DNA from: Hypholoma sublateritium FD-334 SS-4
Lineage: Eukaryota > Basidiomycota > Agaricomycetes > Agaricales > Strophariaceae
Assembly (NCBI GenBank): GCA_000827495.1
Contig: KN817537.1
Coordinates: 130,419-194,418, forward strand
Reading direction: 5' to 3'
Length of the DNA stretch: 64,000 bases
This document shows, piece after piece, positions 9,182-22,460 of the stretch. A program made the position numbers and the translations under genes. The notes under the pieces are model-generated. The model had not been told where the DNA came from. It was given only the letters and a program-made list of their open reading frames with translations, and made no database searches. Position 1 is the first letter of the stretch. Each line of letters begins with the position of its first letter.

Positions 9182-11602
9182 ATGGCTTCCGTCAAACTAT
9201 ACGTTTATGACCTCAGCAACGGAATGGCGCGACAGCTCTCGCGACAACTAACAGGAAGGCAGATCGATGGGATTTGGTAGGCTATTCGTACTTTTGAGAG
9301 ACTCGCACTCATAAAAGGACACTTCAGGCATACATCTGTAGTAGTATTTGGCAAAGAAATATTCTACGGCCAAGGAATCGACATTACGGCGCCAGGACGT
9401 TCACATGTGAGTCGATCTCCCGCAGATGACTAGATGCTGTAGTTGATTCAGGTGTGTGATATAGCATGGGCAACCCATGCAAATCATAGATATGGGAGAG
9501 ACGGCATTAGACGAAGAAACCTTCGACGAATATATCCAGGAAATGAGGCAGCATTATACGGCCGACAAAGTACGTGCGTGTACCAGAGCTTATGCCATTC
9601 AGTAAACTTACATGAGAACAGTATCACCTATTAGGTATGCTGTATCTGCAATACCTCCTTCCTGTACCAGTGCTCACCGATTATAGAATTTAACTGCAAT
9701 TCATTCACCGACGATTGTGTCGGTTTCTTGACTGGCGGAAACATCCCATCGTTCATCAAAGGTGTGTCGCGATATCCAATTAATATATAAAGGCCATATC
9801 TGAGCGCTGAGCAAGCATAGATCTTCCAACTGATTTTTTATCAACACCATTCGGCGCTGCATTACGCCCAACGATCGATGCCATGTACCGGCGTCCCGCT
9901 GCGGGTGCGGCCCCCTCACAAGCCGCACCATCCGCTCCAGCTGCCACGAATCAGCAGCTAGCCGCATCCATCCTCCAAGCCGTGGCCTCGCAAGCGCAAA
10001 CAGGTGCGGGGAGACCTGCTCAGGCTGTACAGCCAACTCAGGCGACGAACTCCCTCACGGCGCCTATGCACATCATCACCAATCCCGCGACGTTCAACAA
10101 CTTTCTCAAAGGCCACAAAGCTGCGGTCGCGTTCTTCACCAGCGAGACGTGTCCGCCGTGTAAGATGATCGAACCAGTATTCGAGCGCCTGGCGGAAGAG
10201 AAGGGACCGCATGGAGGCAGGAGTGGGGCCGGGTTCGCTAAGGTCGACATTGATGTCGGTATGGGGAGGAATTTGGCCTCGGAGTGGGGGATCAGGGCTA
10301 CTCCTACATTTATGTTTTTTCTTGGAGGAAAAAAGGTGTGATCAGCTTTCGTCAATATTTGAAATTTGGCGTTAATAGCCAGCAGGTAGACGAGCTGAAA
10401 GGAGCAGACCAAGGCGAGTTGAGGACACAAATCGATTTACTGCTTTTCCAGGCATTCCCGCGTATGTCTCTTCGTTCATCCTCTGAATGAAAGATCTCAA
10501 AATCCCCACAGCACATCCGCATACAGCGATCTCCATGCCCGCAATCCAGGCTTTATCGATGAAATCAATCATATTTTCTCAGGTGCCACCTATCGACACC
10601 GTTTTGTCTAAGCTTACTGCATCCATCGACTCTTCTTCTACAACCGCGAAGGAGAAAATCAAGTCTACGCTCGCGAAAACCGTAGTTCCATACCTCAAAT
10701 CAAGGTTCTCCCCACCTAACGCATCCGCCATTCTCCCCTCCGCGAAGCCAGAGATGCTTACCGCGTGGCTACAGGCGACTGTCAGCTCTGTCGACGCTCT
10801 CCCAACCGGCGACCTCTTCCCCCTCGTCGATATGTGGCGCCTGGCCTTCCTTGACCCATCGGTGGGAACCTGGACTACGCAGCTTATCCTCCCTGGCTCG
10901 GGCGCGCCCAACCCCGCCACGCTATTCCTGGGTAAGGCGGCGGCGGCGAACGACGCCCCCGCGGGGGATAAGGGCGCGCGCAACGTCCTCCTCACGGCAC
11001 TGCGGCTTTTGTGCAACGCGTTCTCCTCTCCGACGCTTGCACGGCGTCTGCTGCAGGATGCGCGTGCGCGCGGAGCGCTGACGGAAGTACTTGTGCCGAG
11101 CCTGCTGCATGCGGACGCGCCCGTGCGCACAGCGGCGGCGAGCCTGGCGTTTAACGTTGCGGCGACGGTGCAGGTCGCACGTGTGGAGGCGGTGCGCACT
11201 GGAAAGGGCGGGCGCGAGGAAGATGAGGACGGCGAGGGCGCGGAGGAGTGGCGCGTTGAGATCGTGAGCGCGCTGCTCGAGGCGGTGGACCGCGAGAAAG
11301 CGAGCGAGGAAGTCGGTGCGTCATCTTTTATTCAGCAACGATGCTAATCTTGCCATGAGCTAACTTGCTCATCCTGTTCCTTGGGCATTGTAGTGCATCG
11401 CCTTGTTGCAGCACTGGCGTTCTTCCTGCGCCTTATCCCGGGCTATGAGACGCAGGTAAAGCCGCTCCTGGAGGTGCTGCAAAGCCGAGACATCCTCAAA
11501 CGCAAGCTCACGAGGGGGGAGGGATGGGACGGAGAAGGGGGAATCAGCAAGAAGGACGCCCGCAAGCTCGTGAGCGAGGTTGCAGAGAAGCTGTGCGCAT
11601 AG
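9182..11602 (+). CDS. DeSI/PPPDE peptidase - thioredoxin - PUL domain fusion protein
   Basis: Nine exons: 9182-9276, 9328-9406, 9465-9569, 9622-9634, 9687-9761, 9821-10335, 10386-10461, 10512-11315 and 11394-11602 (656 aa). Residues 1-125 form a PPPDE/DUF862 deSUMOylating-type isopeptidase, with the catalytic His in [11 protein letters not shown] (H33) and Cys in [10 protein letters not shown] (C101). An Ala/Gln-rich linker leads to a thioredoxin fold with a CPPC motif at 233-236 and a following RATPTFMFF. The remainder, with Armadillo-like helices, matches a PUL domain, which binds the Cdc48/p97 segregase in Doa1/PLAA. The combination suggests a redox-active enzyme removing ubiquitin-like modifiers near Cdc48 complexes. 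Exon 4 is only 13 nt but is required to restore YHLLEFNC. The fusion recurs in fungi as far as I know. Confidence 0.9.
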
Positions 11603-12228
11603 GGCAGAATGGGGATGGAGGAACAGGAGAGGTGACGCGATCATCTTGCGATAACGCTTTGCTATCTTCGCCCTGCTTTGATATAGATAGGTTTTAGGAC
11701 TATTAGAACTCGTGGACTGTGAGTGAGTAGAGCTGCAGGCAGCTGACCTCTCTCAATTAGATTCGAATGGGGTCAGCTAACGATTGAGGCTGAGTTCTGA
11801 GTGCTGAGTTCTGAGTGGAGTGCCAGCGCCGAAATTTGAAAGCCCAAGGGCTGGGCTTGCAATTCTGATGTGCACAATGGGACGAGCTTGGCATATCTCT
11901 GGTAGCGCACCGCAATGCGTACCTGTGGCACCTGCTCGTCGTGGTCAGCGGAGCCTTTCGTGAAGCAGGAGTCAGCGGGTGATTATAGGGTCTTCATGCA
12001 TGTACTTAAAGAGGAGCAATTGCAGCCCTTATCTCTACCGCGCTCTTTCCCCCTTCTCAAGTACAGGTAAGCCTTTAGAGGCCCTTAGGTGCTGGTGCCT
12101 GTCCCTCTGCTCGACCTTACCGTTCCCGATGTCAACTTTTAGGTTCGCATTCTCGCAGTGCCACTGTGCCTATCACCCGAACGCACGCCACTCCTCATTC
12201 CCAATCCAAAGAAATTGCACATTTTGCC
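11603..12228. other. Intergenic region with probable 5' UTR intron
   Basis: A TATA-like TACTTAAAG lies near 12002 and a pyrimidine-rich leader near 12040. A good intron, 12067-12142 (GTAAGC to TTTTAG, 76 nt), could lie in the 5' UTR of the small gene that follows. From 11603 to 11990 nothing is recognised. Confidence 0.45.
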
Positions 12229-12381
12229 ATGTCGAGCTCCGAAGAAAAGCTCAAGGATTTACCTATCGAGACAATCGGCGCTGGTGGTGACAAGGAGGAT
12301 GAAGCCCATGCTGAGGGTGGAGCATCGGCCGTAGGCGGCGCTGATGGAGGGGATGGAGGGGATGGAGGAGGCGGCGAGTAG
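12229..12381 (+). CDS. Small acidic Gly-rich protein, unknown function
   Basis: A single exon encodes 50 residues: MSSSEEKLKDLPIETIGAGG, an acidic middle, and a tail of Gly/Asp repeats (GGADGGDGGDGGGGE). There is no signal peptide, membrane segment or known domain. Support for a real gene comes from a TATA-like box and a well-formed 5' UTR intron upstream, and from a clean stop before the next gene. Low-complexity Gly codons could also arise by chance in GC-rich DNA, so the call is moderate. Confidence 0.45.
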   Translation: MSSSEEKLKDLPIETIGAGGDKEDEAHAEGGASAVGGADGGDGGDGGGGE

Positions 12382-12642
12382 GTGCAGAGTTCACTGGGCC
12401 ACTAATATGGCTAATTTGTTTATGTTCATGTACTACCCCAACGTCTCATACGCGAACTTGTGTCATTTAACATATATTTTGAACCCTTGGTTCACTGAAC
12501 GCGTCGCGTCGCGACGCGCCCAATATCCGGATCACGTGATGAATAATTCTGCACGTCGCACGACTCCGTACTGGTACCTCTCACTTGCCTCTGCACCAGT
12601 GACCAGACCCTACCCACGGGATTCTCATATTCTACGCTTCAA

Positions 12643-13699
<1,057 letters not shown>

Positions 13700-15974
13700 A
13701 GGGCGCGTCGATGTCCCTACCTGTCCCTGATACCCACGCACGACTTCGAACTAAAAATGCTCGCCAGGCTGCTCGCTTCCCGCGTTTATCTTTGCCTTTG
13801 CTGCGGCCCTTGGAGCATGGCTCCCACCATGAAGGCCGTTTGCAGATCGAACCATGTAATTTTGCCCACTGTTATGTGCAATGCTATTTATTTCTATCTT
13901 GCCCGTCGACCCGCTAACGCGTCTGAAGCACAAGTAGATACGTCCCGCCGTCCCGGAACCGCGTCGGCGGCCTCTCGCGCGCATCTCTGCCGTCATATAT
14001 GTAGGAAGATCGTATAGGAAACCCCAAGTTTAGGATAAGGCGCGTACAAGAAAACAGAAGCGGCGCCGTGCTGCTTTTACTATTTACCCTCAAGAACCTC
14101 TGGCGTGTATCATTCATTACATTGCGCATGCGCTACTCGCTGGCAATCTTTAGGCAGAACTGCAAAGCCATCGCCAGAAAGAAGAATGTACATGAAGCCC
14201 TTCTTAAAATCGATGATCAAGCTCACTTCAATTTGGTCCGCGGGAAACACGTCGGGGCGCTCGAATGTGCGCTCAGTTCACGTTCGCCAGAGTTTCAGGA
14301 ATGCAACAAGCCGTAATATTGCCTACCTGGTCGCAGGTTCGAGGCTTCTTAGGCCTTGTCAATGGAACTTTGCAAGATATATTCACGACATCATGAAAAC
14401 ACTCTTTCCGGAGCTGTTTGATGGTCTTGAGGGCATATTACATGTTGACGCCTACCATGGACGCGAGATATCCATAGCTCAGCGAGAAGCACAATTTGGC
14501 GAACCTGACCACAGTTCCGCCATGGAAACGCAAGGGAAAACGCATGTGCACCTATCTCATGGAGACATCGGTGCCGCCCAGCGCAGCCCAGCGCCGCCTA
14601 GACAGTCAAATTTCGCAGCTCGGCTTGCTTATCACTGCAGAAAAGGTGAGATGACGCAGGAGGACGCGCGCGCCAAAGGTCGATCTAGGTCGATGTCCTT
14701 CGCGCTTGACGCGTGTGCCAGCGTGTGTCCTTCCTCCGCGCGCCGACGATCCGCCTCACGGGGGTCTTCTGCCAGACAATCCGGCTCCGAGTCGTCCAGA
14801 ACGGTATCCAACCGCCTACTTCTTCGATGGCAAGTCTACGAGAAAAAAGGGTGAAGTGCTTGCCGCATGTCGCGGTAGGGTGGCCTCATCATGCTAGCCT
14901 GATAGTCAAAGTAGCGCCTCAGCTCATGGCAGGAATGTCAGCGGCTGCTCACACTCATGACCCCGGCATGCCCGCAAACGTCGTGAGCGACTGCGCGCCG
15001 CCTACGTCTGCGCACATGTACGCGTCGTTTATCGCAACCAACTCACAAATTACGGACGCGTCGCGCTGAAATATGCAATGCACTAGGCCGAGCTTTCCCG
15101 TTGGCGCCGTCGATGGTCAGACGACCACCTCTCTGCTAATGCCGTACCTTGCCGCACGGCGACGAGGAGCTGGTACTTAGATCGTCGTCGATGCGTCGAT
15201 GGTGACTGCGTCTGAATAAATGCTTGTTTCATGTGTTTTTGGGTGCGCGGGAGGAACTCTATCTCGATACCTATGGAATTATTCGTCGAGTAAGTACTCA
15301 CCTACATGTTACATGTTCAGTTCATGGCTCAGTACTTGTGATTAGCATCTACTTACCCCTGCCGAGGTGCCGTATTGATAGGCTGACCATCAGAGATAGA
15401 AACGTGAGAGTATGCAATCCTGAGCAAACTCAACTTGTCCGCAACAGTTTATAACAGGGCGGAAATTTTCACCGACGCGGCTTGGGAAGGACACGGTTGA
15501 TCAAGATGTCGGCTACAGTGCTACACCTCAATACATTCCGTCCGCTGCTCGGAATTCGGAATTCTGATAGAAAGTGGCATGTTTGCCAGGGCTTGTGGCC
15601 ATTTGCTCGGCGTGTGGATCCAGGTCGGCGGACTCAGGCGTCCATCATGAATTCTCCATGCTGGATGCAGACATTCGCGGAGGGAGCAGGGGCTAGAGCA
15701 GTTTGTTTGGGAGCCGGCGACTGCACCATGGGGCATCGTTCCTGTGCTTGGAGAGCACATCACGTTGCATGAACCTAAGTCGTCATCAAGACTGCGCGCG
15801 CCATTCCTGGAGAAAGCATTCACGGAATAAGAAACAGGGAATGAATTAAATTAGGTGCTTCTATATCAGATATGTATCTCTGAGCAAAGCTCAAGGTCAT
15901 GATCTCATGTCCTCGTGAAGTAGTCGTACAGAACAAACATAGGAATAACTCGTTATTAATACTTAATTGAATGA
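13700..15974. other. Region without a recognised gene; possible decayed exons on - strand
   Basis: No protein family could be recognised in about 2.3 kb. On the minus strand between about 14450 and 14130, frames join across plausible splice sites: a segment containing KTIKQLRKECFHDVVNISC, then RPDVFPADQIE (GTGAGC donor after it), then FCLKIASE and a stop. No upstream start or domain could be found. The rest (15080-15970) shows only short frames. Confidence 0.3.
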
Positions 15975-18209
15975 TTACAGTGACTTTGTGTCGCGGTCGC
16001 TCTGCTTTTCGGAGAGGTCGTCGCTTCCCTGGAGCGAGCCGTTGGAGTCTTCGACGGTGCGTGCAGGGCCGGTGAACCAGTGACGTCCGCCGATGCCCGG
16101 CAAGAAGTAATAGACAGTGCTGAGGAGGATAATTCCGCCAAATACGACAACGGTGTAGTTCATGGTCTTCTGTGTAGGGTTCTCGTCGGTAGGGAAAAGC
16201 AGGATGACGATCATCATTGCCATGAACGCAACCGCGATTGATGAAATGATGGGGCTCTGCAGAAGCGGTGAGCTCAGTAGACCACGGTGGTCATCGGGGA
16301 GGTCCTTACCAGGAAACCGAGGCTGAAAGGTCCGGGCGTGAACTTCTGACCTCCAAGGTGACGAGCGGCGATAGGGATAGAGTATGCCGTATAGGTGCAG
16401 ACGACACCCATTGTGAAGATCGCCCCGATGGCAGCTGGTCCGGCAAAAGAAAGAAGACCGAGCAACATCGCAAAGATGGCACAGAAAATGACAGCGATGA
16501 TTGGCGTTTGAGTGTACGGGTTGAGGTTGTACAACCAGCTCGAGAAGGGCAAGGCACCGTCGCGAGAGAAAGCAAAAATTTGGCGGGAAGTGGCGACAAG
16601 CTGCAGTACAAGGTTAGTAGTCCGTCTGCTAAAAAGCTGACCAGAAATATTGCATACCACATTCATACTTGACATGTTACTATTCACGAAACATGTCAGA
16701 TGGAAGGTAACTTAGCCATAGTAAAACGAACGCACATGGTTAAGATGATCAAGCTCCAAATCGCCAAAGTACCCTTCATTCCGAGACTGTTGAAAATGAT
16801 CTGCGCCGATTTCAGTTGATTGGCTATGAAATGGTCTCTAACGACGTACCGTGGCCATTGGCTGTCCAATTGGGTTCTGGAGGATGGTCACTGTGTCGGT
16901 GCCCATGTTGAATGCAACGGAGACGATGAAAGCTACAAATGGTGGAGTCAGGAGCAAAATAACTAGTCGAATGGCAATAACGTACCCCATCCAAAGGTGC
17001 AGCCCAACGCCGTCGATAAGATGATTGCTCTTGGGACCGCAACATTTGCATTTTTCACCTCCTCGCTGATGTGGACGCTGGAGTCAGTTCCTCCTACGAG
17101 TCAAATAGAAAGTGATTTAATTTAGGACGGCATTTGTTGATGAAAATCAACCCACCGACAACCCATGCAGGGGCTAGGAAAGAGAGAATGAAAGCAAGAC
17201 CGCTGGGCCATAATGACACTGGCGAATTGAGGTGAGGGTTAACGTTGTCGGAGGAAAATCAAGTAACGCACGATTCTCAAATGTTCCGAACACAAAGCTC
17301 GCCGAGTTCTTGAATTCGGGTGGGGTGGCGACGGGTAGAGCAATTATCAATCCCAGGAAGATCCTGAGAAATGGAATACGCGATCAGAACCTTTAAAAAT
17401 CTGGTCCGCGGAAATTAACCTACAGGATATTCAGAGCCATGTACGCTACTTGAATGCGAGCAATAAATTTCGTCGCCGCGCTGGAGAGAATGGCATGGAG
17501 CACAATGAGACCGCAGAATAGGCCACTAAAGGTTGAGAGTGTCAGAGTTGGAGGCAGACGGAAGCAAAAGTAATACTCACTAGATTTGAGCTGTTGTCGG
17601 AACGAATGTTCCCCCCGACCCAATCGTCACCGCTGCGAAAATCTGAAGCGCTGCAGCGTAGTCCGCGGAGGCAAAAGCAGAGATATATGCGATGCTGTTG
17701 CTGTCTGTATGGCGGGTTCAGTACGTTATTGACCGTGACATTGCAGGATACCCACAGCCAACAATCCAGCAGAGAACTCGTCGGTATCTCTTAGACGAGA
17801 ACTTATATGTCCAATAGTACAGTCCACCAGATGTTGGCGCTGCTGATGCGAGCTCGGCGATACATAACGCGATCGTCATCAAGAAAATACTGCAAACGAG
17901 CCACTGTATGAAGGTCAGTCACGAGCGCAACTTGAGTAATAAAATTAACATACACCCCACACCATTGCGACGGGACCACCATAAGGAAGAGAGTATACCA
18001 GCACAGAGCTAATGAAGCGGACTGTCAGAGCTTCGGGGCGGACGTAGTACAGGGGGAACTTACGAAACCGATTGAACGATACCAATAATGCTGAATGCGA
18101 GCCCCAGTAATTCCAGCCAGGAGAACTCTCTTTTGAATTCCTGCTTATATCCCAACGTTGCCAGCAACTCTTCGTCCTGTGTTTTGGGCGTGCCTTTCTC
18201 GAGCTCCAT
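15975..18209 (-). CDS. APC-superfamily amino acid/GABA-type permease
   Basis: Thirteen exons: 18209-18064, 18008-17954, 17903-17756, 17704-17581, 17525-17424, 17363-17272, 17218-17156, 17093-16986, 16932-16850, 16800-16736, 16679-16658, 16600-16310 and 16256-15975 (526 aa). It has about 12 membrane helices and the fungal GABA/choline permease hallmarks: REFSWLELLGLAFSIIGIVQS, LASAAPTSGGLYYW, TDSSVHISEEVKNANVAVPRAI and ATSRQIFAFSRDGALPFSSW. Relatives such as UGA4, HNM1 and BAT-type carriers import amino acids, GABA or choline by proton symport at the plasma membrane. The exact substrate cannot be set. The cytosolic tail is Ser/Asp/Lys-rich, typical for phosphorylation-controlled endocytosis. 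All introns found are GT-AG, 49-62 nt. Confidence 0.92.
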
Positions 18210-20876
18210 TGCTGAAATTCAAGGAGGTGGATAGTCGGTAGAGGGGGGTTATAATTCCTATCGCATCGTTCGCCATTTGAACTTCCCATTTATCCCCAAG
18301 AAGCACAGATTGGTTCGAAGGTCCTGGTGAGAAGATGCGTTGTACCTGTTCACTCCAGAGCGATGACAGCAGCAACTTAGTAAAATCACCAGGCGGGGGT
18401 GGGAAATCATCTAAGTTAAGAATTGTTAAATCCGTACCGGCTGTAGTTCCACATTGGTGGGCCCCACATGCCTTTCTCGTTTGTGGGTTCTTTGATCATC
18501 ATGCAGGGTTTACATACTGGTGACCTTGTAATCGAGATAACAACCATCTCACAGTCGTCGTTTATCCCGACTTTAGCAGCCATACATGTCTCATTTCATG
18601 GTTTGAAATCAAGACCTCGTAGTACTCGAATGGATTGGAAATATTTGAAGTTCAGATCAAACGAGCCTCGGGCACTCGATGCTCCGTGAATTCTACAAAT
18701 TAATAATTGAAAGTTGCTACATTGAACCGTCATTACAAAACCACCGGCCGAGAAGGAGCCAAATTTTAACGCTTCGCTGAAACAGGTATGCTATGCAAAA
18801 TTTCTATGTGTATACTGGGCAAGTGATGGCCAGTCGGCAGCCAGGCACTGTCTGGCACGCACTGTGTGGTGTAACGTGGACAGAAGAGATAGATCAGGAT
18901 AAATCTTGGATAAATCTGGACCCACCTTCTACACAATCTTTCTCTTGAACCTTGTGCCAGTAAAAATGAAAGATTAGCCGCATCTTTCTGTCAGTAGTGT
19001 GTCCGATAGTTGTCAACATAAACGTTAACATTGGTGCTTTTCCGTCCGGAATCATCGACACTGTCCTTTGCTTAGGAAATATAAGGAGTGTACTATAAAA
19101 GGGTCAACCGGTGTACTAAAGTCACCTACAGGCATTCCAGGGCAATCGGCTATGCAATACTATTTAATGTATGCTATTACGAAAGTCTATGTGGGGCTTT
19201 TGGTCCCTGAAGGCCTGACGACCCTACATGGACCCCACCAGACCCCACCAAGTGGCCCTTTAATTATTTTTAGGTTGCACCTGGTTGCAGTTTGATCGTA
19301 TTTTACAGACTTTCTTTCTGTGCGAATCCGTGAAATGGTAAGTAGTTCCACATATAAGTTTATGTAAAAAGACTGGTTTATGTACGCATCATTCTAAAAT
19401 TCTTACTATGCGGACACTCAGGCTTTCTAGCTTCTTCTCTGTGATAGTATCTGATGCCAAGCCGAACAGAACTCTGTTGTAAAACACAAGACTCGTTACA
19501 AAGCGTCTGTATGAAGCTACATAACGCTCCTGCGGCGTTCATTCCTCCTAGCAAGGGCCCTGAACGAGCGTTAGTCATGTTGTTTTATCTGATTCAATAA
19601 TATCAATAGTAAGTACCCAGAGCAGAGCAGATCGTTCATCCAAAGAATACTGAAGATCAGAATTGGGCTACAAGTGACGCAACCGTCTCTATTTTTATCG
19701 GAGCGCCACACGAAAGACCGGCTTCATGAATCCCGCCTGTCGCACCTATGAGAATTGAAGATTTGAATCACTGCTAATCTGCTAACTTCTACTTTCCGTT
19801 CAACCGACTTCAGCTGAAATGACTTATAACTTGAACTACAAAGATTCTCTCAAATGAAATTTAGACCTCCAACCAGCCTCTACATAACCCATTCAAATTA
19901 TGTGATGACTACGACGGCCCGAGTTTCGCGTACAGTCGGCACACATCTCATCTGTGATGGGCACGCTCGGTACCAACGAAAGAAGTATTTCTGTGAAATC
20001 GTTGCCTAAACTACTGCAGTGAAAATCCTGCGCATAACACAAATTGCATGGATTTAAACCTTTTGTATCTCAGATTTTTTTCTTTGTTGCCTGCGCACCC
20101 TCTGAGTCCCAGATCCACCGCGGGAGCTTGCTTCCTCTTCAGGCTTTCCTTCGACGAATTTGAAATATCAATCCTGATTGATAGCCGAAATGTCGCCTGT
20201 GGCACATGTAAATATTGTAACCAAAATGTAACACAGCACGGGAATGTCTGCCAGTGTATCGAGGGATGAATTAATGATGAGTACTTGACTAGCCAACTTC
20301 GATCACGTCCCGGTACATGTACCGTGGTGGTCGAAGAATGGGAACTACCGCGTACATATGATGAAATTGTTTGCTTTATTTTTTAAATTAACGATGGCAT
20401 TATCTAGATACATACCCCAGCACTACATACTGAAATACACAGCTCGGACTCGGACGCCTGACTGTTTCTTCTCTACCGCGGTAAAACTGTCTGTGTGCGT
20501 ATTCGGCATTGTCACCCCCTTCAAGAGCAACCCCTAGCTTCAAGGTCTTGGATATTGATCGCTTATTGGGAAATTTGAGTATCCCATCCTTGAAGTAAGG
20601 TAGATGTTATCTTGTCTAGATCACAGCTTCGGGACCAGGATTTAACGCAACGTAGAGAGTACAGCAAATAATACGTGGAGAGAGCGGTGACTGTCGACTA
20701 TTAATAAAGCAGATTGAATAGGATACACGGAGAAAAGGCAGTGAGTGATGTACCAAGCACTTTACGAGCGGGAAATGAGGTAGTGGTTCGTGAGATTAGT
20801 GCGTTAGAAGCTACAGTTATGATACACGAAAAGTTCAGCCTAGCAGGACTCGGAGGCCAAGTATCCGCGCGGGTGT
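18210..20876. other. Gene-poor intergenic region
   Basis: In about 2.7 kb I see no coding region with family similarity; frames are short and full of stops. A small direct repeat GACCCCACCA near 19224-19250 and AT-rich tracts are the only features noticed. Confidence 0.5.
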
Positions 20877-21452
20877 TTATGCGATCCTGAAAACTGGCGA
20901 TTTGTTTCCCTGCGCACGTCAAAGCGACTGGTCAGCTTTGGCTCGGCAGATAACATATTTCAAGCACGAACGGAGTCTCCGAAAAGGACGACAAAATAAT
21001 CTTTGGTCGAGTCGATGTCTGTCGGCATTTTCACAGTGACCTTCCCATCGTTGAGGGGGAAGCCGGTGGCCAAAGGATGATCTGTCGACGGAGCAGAGAA
21101 CGCGCATGTCAGAAGTAATTTCTCAAAGCGTGAGGAGAAGTGACTAACCGATATCCAGATTCTCGCTGTCATTCTCCATGTATCCGAGAAGAATTACACC
21201 TGTGGTGGCAGTCCGTTCGGCGGGAATGTTTTCCGTGTCTGACATTTTTAATTCAGGACCCTTGTTTAAAATGTACTGCTCGTAGCACTCACCCCACTTG
21301 ATCTCCTGCGTCGAGCCCTTCGGCCACGACATATGTTTTGTGGGGGCCGTGATTGTCGGGTTGAACACGATGAGCGCTTGTGGGGTATTAACTGGCGCCG
21401 CCATAGAAGCAGCAGCAAGGAGGAGAGCGGCGAATAATGTCTTGAAGAGCAT
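20877..21452 (-). CDS. Kre9/Knh1-like small secreted protein (copy 1)
   Basis: Four exons: 21452-21293, 21238-21149, 21081-20972 and 20909-20877 (130 aa). A signal peptide (MLFKTLFAALLLAAASMAAP) precedes a single Ig-like Kre9/Knh1 N-terminal domain: ITAPTKHMSWPKGSTQEIKW, TGVILLGYMENDSENLDI, HPLATGFPL, and a final FVVLFGDSGNKSPVFRI. Family members are cell-wall proteins linked to beta-1,6-glucan or GPI-anchored Ser/Thr-rich proteins, but this copy has neither a Ser/Thr-rich region nor a GPI signal, so it is probably freely secreted. Its paralog lies 1 kb upstream in the same orientation with the same intron positions around the conserved core. Confidence 0.8.
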
Positions 21453-22460
21453 GATAGAGACTTGATTACGGAAACCAATAGTGAGTAATAACTGAGTAAG
21501 CGAGGACGGGCTCGATAGGGGAGTTGGAAGTGGTTCGAGAGAGAGGCAGGTTAAGAGACAGTTGATTGGACAGAGCAGACTGAGGGGATACCACCGCAGT
21601 AGCCGTCTGGACTTTATACTTGGTCCCCGGCTGTATCTTTCACTAAGTTTCGCAGCGTAGATTTAGTGGCTTGCTCGTCAGAAGCACTGCGCTCCACGCT
21701 CATTGCCACGAGGCTGGTGCCGCATCACAAAATTTGCGCTATGCAGCCTTTCGGAGCCAAGGTGCGAGATTCACTCATTCTCCGCCACGGAGGCCAGACC
21801 TTAGGCGCGGCATTATCGAACGGAGCGCCTCGTGTCTCGAGACTATCGACAGGATAAGCACAGTTTAATGCCTTCTCCGAACCCCAACCGGATCTAGCAT
21901 CTGGCGAGAATCTGCATCTACTGCATTTTCTGCGTAGGCGGAGCTGCGCCAGGAGCTGCGACGGTTCGCGAGTCAGAAAGAAGATCGGCTTTCACTCAGT
22001 CCGAAGAAAACGAAGGCCACGGCGCTGGCAAGAGGGGTGCTGTCTCTGACCATCGATACGGAGGTCTGAGTTAATGTTTGATGGGAGGGTCATCGTTCTG
22101 AATTCGCAAGCTCACGGGCAACTAACGGCGTCATAAAGCCAACTGTAGTACCGGGGGATGCATCCGTGAAGGCAATATAGACTGCAAGAGGGGCATCTTT
22201 GAAGATGGGAAGAAGCGCGAATGACGAGGCATCAGTGCGAGCAATCTCCGCCAGATTTCAGGAGACTAGGCCACCTGCCCATGAGAAGGGGCTGTTACGA
22301 TAAGTGATTCTCATCCGGCGGTTGGGCAAAGCAGTCATGCGCACAGGTGTTGAAGCCAGTATGATCCGTTACAAGACGTACAATAGACCGATAGCAGAGA
22401 GAGTAGTACAGCAGCTTTTAGAGTGAGATTCAAGACGAGCATCGAGCTAATAGAGGCAGC
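21453..22460. other. Spacer between the two Kre9/Knh1-like genes
   Basis: About 1 kb holds the promoter of copy 1. No additional gene is recognised. Confidence 0.5.

Noticed and set aside
14330..14350. tRNA B-box-like GGTTCGAGGC
   Set aside because: T-stem arms are not complementary and no cloverleaf can be drawn.
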